Positions 31,756 to 43,265 of a stretch of DNA of 64,000 nt are shown piece after piece. Below the pieces are notes generated by a model that was given only the letters and a program-made list of their open reading frames with translations, was not told where the DNA came from and made no database searches. A program made the translations under genes and the position numbers. The stretch is from Macrosoma leucophasiata (Eukaryota > Arthropoda > Insecta > Lepidoptera > Hedylidae): NCBI GenBank assembly GCA_036365455.1, contig JAWQUS010000020.1, forward strand, positions 4,685,001 through 4,749,000, in the 5' to 3' direction. Each line of letters opens with the position of its first letter. Position 1 is the first letter of the stretch.

Positions 31756-31885
31756 TTATTTATTCTTTTACGTATGCACAGAAATCATACATAACGCCAC
31801 TAGGCGTTTTCTACCAGTCAACCTTCGGGTAGTGAGGACATCGACGAAGCAGCAATGGTACAAAGAAGTGAAAATATGAGAAACA
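31756..31885 (-). mobile_element. LINE tail, family O
   Basis: ATTTATTTATTC, then GCCACTAGGCGTTTTCTACC and GTCAACCTTCGGGTAGTG. The antisense of this order (GTCAACC...GAGAATGCC...TAAATAAAT) occurs at 33045-33150 and 47240-47340. Confidence 0.5.
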
Positions 31886-31920
31886 ACTTAAAATATCATG
31901 TCTTAAAAAAAAAAAATATA

Positions 31921-32035
31921 GCACCTATAACACGATATTGCTGACACTGACTGTTTAAAACCAAGTGAACTAGGTAATGCGGATTTTATCTCACCTACGT
32001 CCGCAATTTCCGTCACTGGAGCTCTACCACCAGTA
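31921..32035 (-). mobile_element. Element A, diverged 5-prime part
   Basis: It ends GTCACTGGAGCTCTACCACC and AGTA. Together with the next copy it makes a head-to-head pair. Confidence 0.7.
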
Positions 32036-32066
32036 AAAAATACGCTGTGGCAGGTTATATCGTTAT

Positions 32067-32350
32067 ACTGGTGGTAGAGCTCTAGTGAAGGAGCTCGCGG
32101 GCGTAGGCACCACCGCATTACCTAATATACTTGCCGCTAAATGGTAGTGTTCAGCACTATCATGTTCCTGTCAGGTAGTAATGTACGGTCCTGAAATTTT
32201 CGGCACAGAGGCATAACACCTAACGCCTCAGAAGTGGTAACGCATCTGCATTTTGACCTCTGGTCTTTGTGTGGGTGTCTATAGGCTGCAGTCATCACTT
32301 AACATCAATGTAAACTGTATGATTGTTTGCCACTTTCAAAACATAAAAAA
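32067..32350 (+). mobile_element. Element A, full length
   Basis: ACTGGTGGTAGAGCTCTAGT to CCACTTTCAAAACAT plus six A. It lies 31 bases from the antisense copy, 5-prime ends facing. Confidence 0.85.
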
Positions 32351-32499
32351 CCTATACAATACAAAAGCGTATTGTGTAGGTACAAACGTACAAAGCGTAG
32401 CGTAAGCGTAACCGGCCTCTATATATAGCCAGTTATGTAGTGTTCGTGGAGTGTGAGAAATTGGCGGACATATCGGTTGTGCTCATAGATTTATTATCT

Positions 32500-32600
32500 A
32501 CTTCGCTATGGTTGTGCTACAGTCACTCAGAGGTGCCAAATTATGAGGTGTGAGACAGGGAGATGTCACATCTCTGAAACTGTTCACTTGAAAGGTCTCA
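32500..32600 (+). pseudogene. Trace of a LINE reverse transcriptase
   Basis: Frame from 32532: after a stop, GVRQGDVTSLKLFT (32547-32588). RGVRQGD-x-SP-LF is reverse transcriptase motif B' of RTE-like LINEs. A stop before and after show that it is a relic. Confidence 0.55.
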
Positions 32601-33044
32601 ATACCTACGGTACTTGTGGTAATGTGGGACATTCATGATTGCCTTTATTGAGACACGCGCTTGGCTGGTTTTTAAAAAACATTTCATTCCTAGCAGTTCA
32701 TACGAAAAACTTGTAATATGAACATCGTCAGCTTCGATTGATAGATACTTTATCAAAATATACTTTCGTGACTAGGTTGAATTATTAAAAAGTCATAAAT
32801 ATAAAACAGGTCCGAGAGATTGACGGGGATATTGCTGTGATATAATATTCTCTACCTACTACCAACTGAAAATGTACGTGAGAAATATATACATATATCA
32901 AACTGAAGAATTTACTTATTATGAAAAAGCACCCTAGTGCGAGTCGATTTTAACACAGTGCCAAGTGCTATACCTATCTTGTTGCAACTGCAACTAAGTA
33001 ATAAGGAAATTAATAGTTAGAATACAATAAATTTTTGATAACTC
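32601..33044. other. Unassigned DNA
   Basis: It could include more of the decayed LINE, but I see no clear motif. Confidence 0.4.
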
Positions 33045-33150
33045 TCTTCACTACCCTGTGGTTGACTGGGAGAGAATGCCATATGGCATTAAGTCCGCCA
33101 TATGTACATATGTTCCATGTGCATTAAGGAGTAAATAAATAAATAAATAA
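33045..33150 (+). mobile_element. LINE tail, family O
   Basis: CACTACCCTGTGGTTGACTG, GAGAATGCCATATGGCATTA and AAGTCCGCC are followed by a TAAA-repeat tail (AAATAAATAAATAAATAA). It has the form of a LINE 3-prime UTR. Confidence 0.6.
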
Positions 33151-33407
33151 ACGTAACATATGTACCACTATATAAGTACTACTTAATACTTCGTACACAC
33201 ATACGCAGTTTCAGAACACAAATAGGTAGTTCAAATAAAAACATAATATGGCCAAAATATAGCTGTGTGAAGCCAAGAGAAAAGGCACTCATCTCAGATA
33301 TTTGTTACAGCACATGCTGCTATATACCTACCTACGAACATCGGCGTGCACTACCGACAAATTGAAAATACAGTTTATATTTGAAAATGTTCAGTGCAAA
33401 ATGCTTA

Positions 33408-34728
33408 ACTGCCTCAGTAGCCTCGTGGTAGCAGGCCATTACTACTACGCTGGAGTACTGGGTTCGATTCCCGGGTCGGGGATATTAGAGATAACGGTGT
33501 AAAATTCTTTATCTTTTTTTTTTTTTTATGTCTGATGATTGACAGACAAGCAAACGGGCCACCTGATGGAAAGTGGTCACCGTCGCCTATGAACATTTGC
33601 AACACCAGGGGAGTTGCCAACGCGCTGCCAGCCCTGAAGGACTCTTTTGACGCCATTTTTGAAGAACCCCATATTGTAGCACCTAGGGAACACCTCAGAG
33701 GGAAGTTCGTTCCACAATTTACACGTTCTGGGCAGGAACGAACGTGAAAACCGCACCGTTGAGCACTGCCAGGTGTCCAGTCGGTGTGGGTGGAACTTCT
33801 CTCTTCGGCGGGTAGTACGGTGTAGGAAAAGAGACGGTGGCACCATGTCAAACAGTTCCGCAGAGCACTCACCATTGTAGAGACGGTACAACACGCACAG
33901 ACTCCCAATGTCTCTGCGCAGGCTCAGATGTTCGAGCCTGTCGGTAAGTCCTGGATCGTTAACAATATGAACGGCGCGTTTTTGTAGGGAGTCAAGTGGA
34001 CCAAGCTGGTATTTGGGGGCTCCCGCCCACAAATGAGAGCAGTATTCCAGATGGGGCCGCACTTGGGCCTTATAAAGCTGTAGTAGCTGCCCCGATGTGA
34101 AATACTGCCTCGCTTTGTTAAGCACCCCCAACTTTTTGGATGCCAACTTGGTCTTACACTCAATGTGACTCCCGAATTGCACTTCGTTCGATATGTCAAC
34201 GCCCAGGATACCGATACTCTTATCAACGGCGAGCGGAATGCCCTGGAACTGTGGTGCTACAATGAATAGGGTTTTTTTTGCGGTGAACGCGCAGACTTGT
34301 TTCTTCGAGGGGTAAACTGTACTAAATTAAGTCGACCCCAATCCGAGACCCGCTCCAGAGAGTGCTCGATTTCAGACACAAGTCTAGTCCTGCTTTCCTC
34401 GATAAGTGTCCGAGAGGCATTTGCACGGCTAGTGTAGTGTGCATCTCCCGTACTATCATCGGCATAGCAATGAAAATTGGAGTTTTGCTCCAATATTTCA
34501 TTGATATGCAGAAGAAAAAAAAATCCCTGGTTCTATTGGGATTTTCCCATTTTCTGGAAGTTTCCCAGTGCCTCGAAGTTTGGTAATGTGCCCGGAGATG
34601 TCAATAGGCTCGCCACCTGTTACATAGGTCAAAACGTAACCGGCGAATTGTGGGTGTTTGCATGTATGATTGAATGCTGCATTTACCTCTGCCTACCCCT
34701 TCGGGGATTACAGGCGTGAAGTAACGTC
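33408..34728 (+). mobile_element. SINE B split by a 1-kb LINE
   Basis: The head (33408-33513) has TGCCTCAGTAGCCTCGTGGT and GGGTTCGATTCCCGGGTCGG. The rest resumes near 34523 at CCCTGGTTCTATTGGGATTT and ends GGATTACAGGCGTGAAGTAA at 34725. The LINE is in antisense orientation. Confidence 0.9.
33514..34513 (-). pseudogene. CR1/Jockey-type LINE (family L), last kilobase of ORF2
   Basis: This is the longest copy. The minus-strand frame 34257-34493 carries HCYADDSTGDAHY: YADD is the catalytic motif C of reverse transcriptase. A one-base deletion near 34310 shifts the frame; translation continues to 33577 with LYKAQVRPHLEYCSHLWAG (frame 33577-34182, 201 residues), VSDWGRLNLVQF upstream and the HRRR C-terminus. 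A short UTR and poly-A (poly-T at 33514-33528) follow. It is 5-prime truncated within the palm domain and inactive. Confidence 0.9.
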
Positions 34729-35709
34729 GTTCAGTGCAAAATAATCTTAAGTGCCTTGTGTATCACCATAACTAATATAAAATCATATTACAGAATCAGA
34801 AATATATTCATTCTTTTAGGATGATAAGAAAGTACCTCTTATGAAACGTTCCAAACGAAAAAATAAATAAAATTATATAGATCGATTGTATGAAGACGAA
34901 ATAATTTTGCCGCGGGAAAACAACCCTTAAAATTGGAAATGGAATGAAAACACACACCGAGAAAAAGTAACGCAAACTTAACAAAATTGTGTTTACACAT
35001 ATTAAAATCACAACATGAAACCTTTGTCTATCGGTACTGCTCAAATATTTTGTTTGTTTTTCAAAGCTGTACTTAACATGCGCAAAGTGGAGGATTTCAC
35101 TTTACAAGCATACCTTTTAATGTTCGTTAGGAACGAGAACAACGGGACATTGTTTCATAAACACCATCTTTTGTTTTAAATTGTAAAGAAATATCCTTAT
35201 TTAATTACAGTATTTTAACTTCTTCACTAATTAATCTTGCTATTATTTTTACTTCGTTCTTTTGTATTATTTTAATTAATTATTAAAACAATAGATATAA
35301 AGATAACACTCCATTTGTTCCCTGTTCATTATTTTTTAAAACCCATTATACCTTTCACAGTTTTTCAAAGTGTAGGTACCTGAGACTACACGGAAGATGA
35401 AGTATAATGGCGGTTGTATACACTCGCGGAGAACGTCCAAGAGTCTTGGCCGATGATGCTTTCGTCGGGGCCATACATGTACACACACGTTTTTTTATTT
35501 ATGTAATATGTATGTACGACGTTGAAATAGCTGCTGCTGTTTTTTCCTGTCTAAACTATTTTTTTAAAGCAATAATATTTATTTAATGGCTACATCACAT
35601 AATCATTAACGAATCGCTCTTCTTTTTTAACTCGACTACAAAATTTCATCACGCTCGCTTATTCACATCCAACCATTATTATTACATTGCTGAGTACTCC
35701 ATCCAACAC
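34729..35709. other. Unassigned AT-rich DNA
   Basis: About 980 bases without a recognisable gene or repeat. Confidence 0.45.
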
Positions 35710-35903
35710 GAGTTGTTCGTTAGTTTCTCACTGACTGGGTTTGTATAGAGATGAATTTCACCATATGGTCTATTGAGCGTGAATTATTAATTCACGCTCA
35801 ATAGGCCATATTATGGTGAAATTAATAAGTCACGCTCAATAGACCTAATGGTGAAATTCATCTCTATACAAACCCAGTCAGCGAGAAACTGAACGAACAA
35901 CTC
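35710..35903. mobile_element. 194-bp near-perfect palindrome with an inner palindrome
   Basis: The outer arms start GAGTTGTTCGTTAGTTTCTC and end with its near complement GAGAAACTGAACGAACAACTC; they continue through GGGTTTGTATAGAGATGAAT and its mirror. An inner palindrome CTATTGAGCGTGAATTA...TTCACGCTCAATAG (35770-35803) and a third copy of the same unit (35831-35843) give three alternating units. It is probably a foldback MITE. Confidence 0.85.
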
Positions 35904-36169
35904 ATGTACATACTCGCGCTCGTTTTTATTGTAAGACACACCGAGATGACTCGGGCGCTAAAAACTGACAAGTAGCCGAGACTACTCAAAGCGACGCATA
36001 AGAGAGCGAGACAAAACCAGTTCGCCATGAACAGGGAACTATCCTCTTATCGAAAATAATGAAATACTGCTTATATCGCTATTATTACATAAGGTGCCTA
36101 TGTGTTCGAGCGGATGGTTCACCGATGGTAGTCGAAATAGTTTTATATGGTGGTGGGTGGTGGTAGTGA

Positions 36170-36411
36170 TGGTGGAAAACAGGCATGCAGTCCACGTGGA
36201 AATTAATTGATAACTACAGCCTTCTCAAAAACCAGAGGTCAAAATGCAGATGCGTTACCTCCCTAAGTTGTTATGCTCTATCATATTTATTACGGGACCA
36301 GATCATCTAACAGAACACTATAGTACTGAAAACAACCATTTAGTGACAGATAGATTAGGCAATGTGGTACCTCAGCCCTCTCTAGTCTCTACACTGGAAG
36401 TACCACCAGTA
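36170..36411 (-). mobile_element. Element A, strongly diverged
   Basis: CAGGCATGCAGTCCACGTGG, AAATGCAGATGCGTTAC and the 5-prime end GGAAGTACCACCAGTA. It is one of the oldest copies. Confidence 0.65.
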
Positions 36412-36644
36412 AAACTACTAGATGCAACTAGTAAAACTAGATAATACTCGCTCTCAATATATCTCTGGGTGTCTCGGCGAGTATGTTCAACCGGCATAGT
36501 GTATTCTCTGACAGAGGTTTGAAATTTAATTTGAACTTTTACATTACAGTTGAGTTTTTCAAGGCAAGTAGAACATTTATTCCACCGAGACCAATGGGAC
36601 GGTCTTGGTTTCCCCTGAATGGGGCTCTAACTGCATATTAAAAA

Positions 36645-36695
36645 CTAGCAACCCGCCCCGGCTTTGTACGGAAACAATGTAGGTCATTCATTACA
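36645..36695 (-). mobile_element. Helitron 3-prime end, cut by SINE C
   Basis: CTAGCAACCCGCCCCGGCTT after A. On the minus strand it ends GCCGGGGCGGGTTGCTAG, like the end at 39000. Confidence 0.6.
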
Positions 36696-37050
36696 ATAAA
36701 TAATAATAATGGCAACCCATTATACGTCCCACTGCTGGGAGAGCCCTTTTTAGGGGGAGGCCTGGAGCTTACTCCGGCACGCTGCTCCAATGCGGATTGG
36801 TGGAGGCGGGTGGATTAGTGGCCAACCCGCTGTCGGATGTTTTCAAACCGCCCATAAGGCCTCCGACAAGGTCTAACGACTGCTATCTATCCATAACATC
36901 CGGGACCGACGGCTTAACGTGCCCTCCGAAGCACGGAAGCGCGCACATAATTTGGCACTAGGGGTCACCCATCACACTACCCGACCACGCCCGTAGTGCT
37001 TAACCGAGTAGATCGCCTATGATCTACACCAGCCGCTGGGCCATGCGCGC
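36696..37050 (-). mobile_element. 5S-like SINE C
   Basis: Tail AATAATAATAATGGCAACCC at the left, head CCGCTGGGCCATGCGCGC at the right. The block GTCACCCATCACACTAC is kept. Confidence 0.85.
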
Positions 37051-37512
37051 GGTCATATTTTTTTATTGGGACGGACTTATGTACTTGTCGCTTCTCGAGA
37101 CGGCACTCACTAGACTCCTTCACCGGGAACTCAGCGAGCGCAGAAGGCGCAACGGTGATCGCATCAATAGTCAGTCTCACAAACAAAATGGCAAACAATA
37201 ACAAATTCCACACAAAACATTTTCATGTAAAAATGTTGCCAAGCTGAGTCTAGTTTGCTTATCCTGTGAAAAAGTTATCAGATATAGTACAAAGCCAAGC
37301 TCCAAAGACCACATGCTCTAAACCTACAAGCCTTGACTTCACAAACTCTACACTTTAGTCAAAATATGTGAATAAGTTATCAGATCTCATGCAGAGCCGA
37401 GATTCTTGATATATGCGCCCTGACTTTACCGGACCTAACTTCACATACTCTACATTCTAGTTAAAACGTGTGGCTTGGCCGTTTTGGTACTGATATTTAA
37501 ACTTTGCATGTT
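37051..37512. other. Unassigned DNA
   Basis: 37050-37200 has a higher G+C content with short frames on both strands, none recognisable. Confidence 0.4.
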
Positions 37513-37690
37513 TAGTTTATTTATTAAGTCTTTATTGTCACAATACACATATTGTTACAAATGGCGAACTTAACGCTAAGAGCGTTCTCTACCAGTTAAA
37601 CCATTTCTAGTATAGAAAGTTATATGGCAGTATTACGACACAACAAACATACAGAGCATAATAATAATTCATACTTAAATATAACTAGTA
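37513..37690 (-). mobile_element. LINE tail, family O-like
   Basis: TTTATTTATTAAGTCTTTAT then TAAGAGCGTTCTCTACCAGT in antisense; the A/T tail and GTTCTCTACCAGT link it to 31756 and 47240. Confidence 0.5.
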
Positions 37691-38643
37691 CATACAAAAA
37701 ACTACTAAACTACTAAAAAATACTAGTTTAATCATTGTAATATATTTTGAAAACTATCTGACACTATCTAAACCAAATTTACAAGGGTTCAAACTACGCC
37801 GAAACGTTTCGAGAAAAGGTAGGTAGTGTCCTTGCGCTTCGCTTGGCTCGTCTTGGCGGGGGCACTACCGTGCCCAGATATTCAGCAGATATTCACACAA
37901 TTCCCGAGATGGAATGCATTCGAAATCAAACCGTATTTGTATTCAAACTTTACACCGATGGGACGTTCTCAAATTGGATATGGATTCCAACTACCGAAAC
38001 TATATATTCCATTATGATAATAATTGAAGTATTATACAACAAACCATGGTTATGATGGTATTATATATCTGTTCGTGATAAGGTCCCTCTTTGTCTTGGG
38101 TTAAATAGACTGCGGGCTGCATACTACATTCATTAAACAAATAATCCCAAACAAGTAATCCCAAGTCACGTTGCTACGGTGATTGTGACGTATGTACATA
38201 GGGAAAGAATGCCTTGTTGAGGTAAAATCTTACGTCTCATTTATAAAAGTTGAAAAGTGTTATATACAGGGTTAATTGTAATAAGCCATCACCTTGTGGA
38301 GGAACGGGTGGAAGTGTTCCTCCGGCGAAAAGGGAGGATCCTCCGACCAGGCGATAGCGCCTGGCGGGCCGCGGCCACAAAGATTGACGTTGGGAAGTTG
38401 TATACAACGTGTAACAGGATTGAATGTACAACCCGAAACTAGTTATTTCAGAATCGATAACCGAATCGATTCCAGAAATGTTTGATATAGGTAATATTTT
38501 GCCCCAAAGTTAGTTAAAATTAAGGAAATGATGGTCACCCATTTGGTGAACAGTCAATACAAACGAAAATGAGACTAACGTCTATCCAATATAAATTGCT
38601 AGTCTCAACAAGTTTATTAGAACTCGTTGAGACGTGCTTTTTA
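37691..38643. other. Unassigned DNA with one G+C-rich segment
   Basis: 38268-38420 (CAGGGTTAATTGTAATAAGC to ATTGAATGTACAACCC) has a palindrome-rich core (AGGCGATAGCGCCTGG). It may be a fragment of an unnamed transposon. Confidence 0.4.
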
Positions 38644-39000
38644 TCTAAACTAATATTATAAAGAGGTAATATTTTTTTTGTTTGTTTGTTTGTAATGAAT
38701 AGGCTCAATAACTACAGGACCGATTTTAAAAATTCTTTCACTATTCGAAACCTACATTATCCACGGGTAATATAGGCTATATTTTATTTTGGAAAAAATA
38801 GGGTTCCGTAAGATATTTGGGTTTTTCAAACACAAGGTGTAAAAAATCAACCAGAAAAGTTACTTATTTTGCGTACGCTGCCTAAACTATAAAAGATATC
38901 GAGGAAGACTTTAGGCTATATCTATGTATAATCATCACGCTAAGACGAATAGGAGAGGGTAGGCAACATTGCACCTTGCGAAGCCGGGGTGGGCCGCTAG
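38644..39000 (+). mobile_element. Non-autonomous Helitron, third family
   Basis: It starts TCTAAACTAATATTATAAAG after A and ends GCCGGGGTGGGCCGCTAG before T, with a GC-rich end hairpin. The body has TAATGAATAGGCTCAA and AACCTACATTATCCACGGG. Confidence 0.75.
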
Positions 39001-39446
39001 TTATAAATAATAATTTAAAAATAAAATAGTGGAAAATAAAAATTAATCTAATTACTAGCGAGTTTTAAATAAGGGTAGGTACGCAAGTTACGCTACATCA
39101 CTTTTTTTCGGTTCGTGTTTTATGTGTGGCCGTAGGTAGAGGTAGGGTAAATATGCATAGGGTGTGCATACTGTTTGTACAAATTGAGGACAAATTATTT
39201 CTTAAATAAAAAATATTAAATACATAAACATGTAATTTCAGTTCATGTATTATGATTATAACTCGATTTTTTAATCCAGGTGTTAGATAGTGTACATTTT
39301 TCCGTTACATGTTGTTTATGCCAACTCTTGAGAAATCTTCGCATGTGCGATGTTATTCGATTGCACGCCATCTATCGTGCTAGACAAGTACTGTGAGGTT
39401 TCATGTGTGTTCCACTAGTTGGCGCCTTAATGTAGTGGACGCTACA

Positions 39447-39794
39447 ACCTCTTACAGGCAGCATCTCTTTATCAATCCCAACAACATTTGTTTTACGACT
39501 TTTTACAAATGTTGATAAATAACCCAAAACAAAAATAATCAAAAAATATATTTCTAAAGTTGTAAGCGTTCCCGCCGCCGCGTCTCTCCACAACCTCGCT
39601 CCCCGCTGCACTTGGCGATAATTTTTGGCTAGGCAAAGGTGCGTGGCATACCTAGGCTCAACGTAAATACCAATTCAGAGGCAAAATAAAATAAATACTT
39701 AATGGGAAAACCTGAATTTTAAAAACTAATACTTTTAAAAAGTCTTACAACAAATGTTCGTGGGATTGATGAAGAGACGCTGCCTGTAAGAGGT
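39447..39794. mobile_element. 348-bp MITE with 58-bp inverted repeats
   Basis: The left arm (39447-39504) starts ACCTCTTACAGGCAGCATCT and includes TCAATCCCA.C.AACATTTGT. The right arm (39737-39794) is its complement with about six mismatches. No transposase. The target duplication is not certain. Confidence 0.75.
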
Positions 39795-40012
39795 GATGCG
39801 CTAATTTCAATAAACCCTGTCTATGCTCTATTACGTACAATAGGCGCAAAATTTAAGCGCCGAGTGAAGTTGCCTTCGTAAACTTTGCGTCAGTCTTTTA
39901 GCTCGCGACGACGATCTAGACGAAAATAAAAGCCAGTTTCATTGTTGATCTGATGAAAGGGACTACCCCTCCATTTTCCTACTCGCGTACCCTTTCTATA
40001 CCTAAATCTTAT

Positions 40013-40078
40013 CACTCGATAGTGCTGAACACTACTGTACTGAACGCTCCAACAATGGAAATATACCACCAGTAAAAT
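40013..40078 (-). mobile_element. Element A, small relic
   Basis: CACTCGATAGTGCTGAACAC followed by GAAATATACCACCAGTA; the inner part is deleted. Confidence 0.5.
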
Positions 40079-41230
40079 CTACCACCTTCTTTCTTGTTTT
40101 TCTTCTCTATAAAACTATTTATTAACTATTTAATGAACTTATATCACGTGTTATTAAAAATCATTTAAATGTAATGTACGCGAGATAAATCCTTCAAAAT
40201 AGTTTTATTTCAATTAGTGGTGGTAGGTTTTACTGGTTGTTTTCTCATTTTTAATTGAAACAGAAAGGGTTTGATATGAAATATCCTGAATTATCTTCAG
40301 ATTTAGCCTTCGTAGAGCTTTAAACTGGAAAGCTTTAAGCCACGTGCATCTGTTTTGACTCGACTTTGACAGTGACAATGAAAACGAGCGGTAAAAAATC
40401 AAGGAACTGGATAAATCCGGTTCGAATGGGTTTAAGCCAGTTTAATCCAATTAACCTTGTTGGGTTGACGTGTGCGCTTGGCTTTGATGGTTTTATATTG
40501 TAACGTGGGTATTTTTCAATAAAAGGTCCACGACTTTTCTTTCCTTAATATATTTTATAGTTATGTTTTTTGTACCTATGTAATTACGAATTTGAACAAC
40601 TTGCGGATAACGAGTAGGCAAGGAAGGGCAAGAAGGAAGAAGTGGGCAAGATGGAAACTTCCAACCAAACAACGAAGAGTCCTTCCCAAGTCTTCACGCA
40701 CACTGAAGTATGGGGTTCTTTAAATGGAGAATAAAAAAAAAAAAAAAAAGTATGGGGTCATCTTGCATTTACAACCGGCAGCTCAATTGGGCTCGCGCCA
40801 CTTATCGGAGTGTATACGTGTTTCTTGTTTTCGCACCAAAACATGACGCAGTTATTAGATGTTTTATATTTTATATAATTAAATTTAGAAATTCTAAGTC
40901 ACATTTCAAGTTCACTCGCATGTGTTATTGGGAATAATAAAAAAATACTGCAATTGTTCATAGCTATCAAATTTGGAAAAAAATTTTTTTACATTTTTGC
41001 TCCATTTGTTAACCAATTAATAGGGGTTTAAAACAAAAAGTTTTAAACACATAAAATAGGTCTATGATGTATTGCCTACGTATTTACGTTCATGGCTACC
41101 TGGCAAGGTGGTGTAAACAGGTAGGTAATATAGGTGACTGTACCGATCTGTTTACCAATAAACCTCAAAGACCTACTCTTCATAATATGTTAAAACTTTT
41201 TTGGTTGGTTAACAAAAAACAAATAAAAAG
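40079..41230. other. Unassigned AT-rich DNA
   Basis: 40165-40210 (ACGCGAGATAAATCCTTC, AATAGTTTTATTTCAATTA) resembles the end of family H near 48590. The remainder shows no gene or repeat. Confidence 0.4.
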
Positions 41231-41397
41231 GGTATGTATGTATGTATCTTTACGCCAGGTCCCTAACGTGGTAGGCAGAGAGTGTAGAGCGCCAGATATC
41301 CCGGTCCTGACAAGTCTCTCGTGCCTCGTCTACCTTCATCATTCTCTTCATACATGCACGCCGATTCCTAAGACTTTTGACACCACCGTCAGACAAA
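41231..41397 (-). mobile_element. RTE-1 LINE tail
   Basis: TATG-repeat, CTTTACGCCAGGTCCCTAAC, CGTGCCTCGTCTACCTTCAT, and the last coding codons (DGGVKSLRNRRACMKR on the minus strand). Confidence 0.8.
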
Positions 41398-41532
41398 AAG
41401 GGAATATTTTTGAAATCTTTTTTATAAACATATTTTGATAGGCAATAAATGCAAGACGTGTTTGTTTTAGTATGAAATTTGATAAAAACCATGTTCCATT
41501 CGGTAAACAGAAGGGTGAAGGTCAACCTAGGT

Positions 41533-41818
41533 CATAGAGCAACACCGGAGGGGAGTAGCCATATGCAGGCTTTCCCCTCTGTCAAATTACAAGCCCAAAT
41601 GGGACTATACCTGTCGCCTAGATGTTTAAATGTGTGCGTGGAATTGTTTCTGTAGTTTGTTAAAGTCAAGGTATGAGTTTCGTAGTAATAGACGATTTTT
41701 GTAGTGTGCGTGTGTGTCGCACGCATTTCCCCCCGCAAAAAATGACAGACTGTTTTGCATCGGTAATAAACGCTATGGCTATTCCCCTCCAGTCCGCCGC
41801 GGCCGGTGGCCCGTGTTG
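41533..41818 (-). mobile_element. MITE D with ACCTAGGT duplication
   Basis: CATAGAGCAACACCGG at the left; the right end has lost its last seven bases (CCCGTGTTG). ACCTAGGT is present at 41525-41532 and 41819-41826. Confidence 0.8.
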
Positions 41819-42170
41819 ACCTAGGTTCGAATCTTAGACCATAACTTCATATAAATTGATGGATAAAAGATAGGTGGTATACCTATTTCAAGTTATTATT
41901 AACGTCTTATTCTTATATTCTGTCATATTTTTACCATTATTCTTAGTATATAAGCAAGGCTCATATTTTGACTTTAAATACCCATGACTGACTTTATTCA
42001 ATATCATTTGGTACATGTTACACAGTCTACATAAGTGTGCTACTAGGTGTCACTACTAGTACACAAGATTACACATTTTGATATACAATTAATACTATCT
42101 AATACTTACTACTGTACAATAGTTGTTATTTGATTTTTTCTCTTAGATTTTCTTGATTAAGTATATTAAA

Positions 42171-42669
42171 CTAGCTGACCCGGCAAACTTTGTTCAGCCT
42201 TAATGGCAATAAATAAGCGGAAAAAATACAAAAAAAATTAATAACCTACATTAATCATTCATAATTATTTCTGTATCTTAGTACATAGGTTGCTCTTCAT
42301 TTAAGTACCTTGTGATACACGACATTTTTTGTTTTATTATCAGGCGCAAAAACAAACAACGCAGATGGTCTTCCGACCCGTGAACATGCCACGTATAATT
42401 GTTGTTCTAGATTTAAACCACAAACTTTTAAGGATTGGCCTTGTGATTTGTTGATGGTCATGACAAATGCAAGACGTATCGGTAATTGAAGTCTTTTAAA
42501 TTCAAACGGCATATCGGTTGGGATCATATGCTATCGAACGGGATAAAAAGTATCCTATGTCCTTCTCCTGGCTCTAAACTACCTCCCTGCGAATTTTCAG
42601 CTAAATCGGTTCAGCCGTTCTTGAGTTGTAAGTGGAGTAACTAACACGACTTTCTTTTATATATATAGA
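42171..42669 (-). mobile_element. Helitron with both ends and a helicase remnant
   Basis: On the minus strand it begins TCTATATATATAAAAGAAAG after A (5-prime end) and ends GTTTGCCGGGTCAGCTAG before T, with the hairpin GGC..AAC-AAA-GTT.GCC just inside. At 499 bp it is an internally deleted copy of an autonomous element: the 5-prime ~140 bases, the last 76 codons of Rep/helicase, and the 3-prime ~125 bases. It shares its end sequence with 9453 and 19495. Confidence 0.85.
42297..42527 (-). pseudogene. Helitron Rep/helicase, C-terminal fragment
   Basis: The 76-residue frame contains FKRLQLPIRLAFVMTINKSQ and GQSLKVCGLNLE, then QLYVACSRVGRPSALFVFA and a natural C-terminus. MTINKSQGQ and YVACSR are motifs V and VI of the PIF1-like helicase domain of insect Helitrons. 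About seven residues expected between LNLE and QLYVACS are missing. In an intact element this enzyme unwinds DNA during rolling-circle transposition. The Rep nuclease and the upstream helicase motifs are absent. Confidence 0.9.
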
Positions 42670-42988
42670 TATGCCATTGAATATTTTGTATGGCAGTAGG
42701 TCACTGCGACGGACGCTATTTAGAATATCTTAACCTCACAAATAGTCTTCGCCTTTGTTATTCGTAATGCATACCCAAACCTGTCACACCCAGTCCATCA
42801 ACTTTGAATAGAAACTATTCTACATAGAATGAACATTTCTGATAACAATGGGGTTTCTTATAGTTGTTATAGCGATCGCTCTCAGTTCGGGGGTCCTAAA
42901 ATGTGAGCCTCATCAAAATAAACAAAATATTGACCTGACCATAAATTAAATGTTATCATAATAGGATTGATATCTATCTGTATTTATT
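42670..42988. other. Unassigned DNA
   Basis: Nothing was recognised. Confidence 0.4.
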
Positions 42989-43265
42989 ACTGGTGATAGA
43001 GTTCTAGTGTAGGAGCTCGAGGGTGTAGGCACCACCGCATTACCTAATTTATCTGCCGCTAAATGGTAGTGTTCAGCACGATCGTGTTCCGTTTAGATAG
43101 TAATGTATGGCCCCGTAATAACTATCACAGAGACGTAATAACTAATAGCTAAGGTCTCAGGGATGGCAACGCATCTGCATTTTGACGAGTGTCCACAGGG
43201 TGCAGTCATCACTTAACATCAATGTGAACGGCATGCTTGTTTGCCACCTTCACAAGATAAAAAAA
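42989..43265 (+). mobile_element. Element A
   Basis: ACTGGTGATAGAGTTCTAGT to GCCACCTTCACAAGAT plus six A. It is diverged, with a 15-base deletion in the 3-prime part. Confidence 0.8.

Noticed and set aside
42297..42527. A possible host PIF1 helicase gene
   Set aside because: The piece sits between Helitron ends and lacks all upstream motifs, so it is a transposon remnant.
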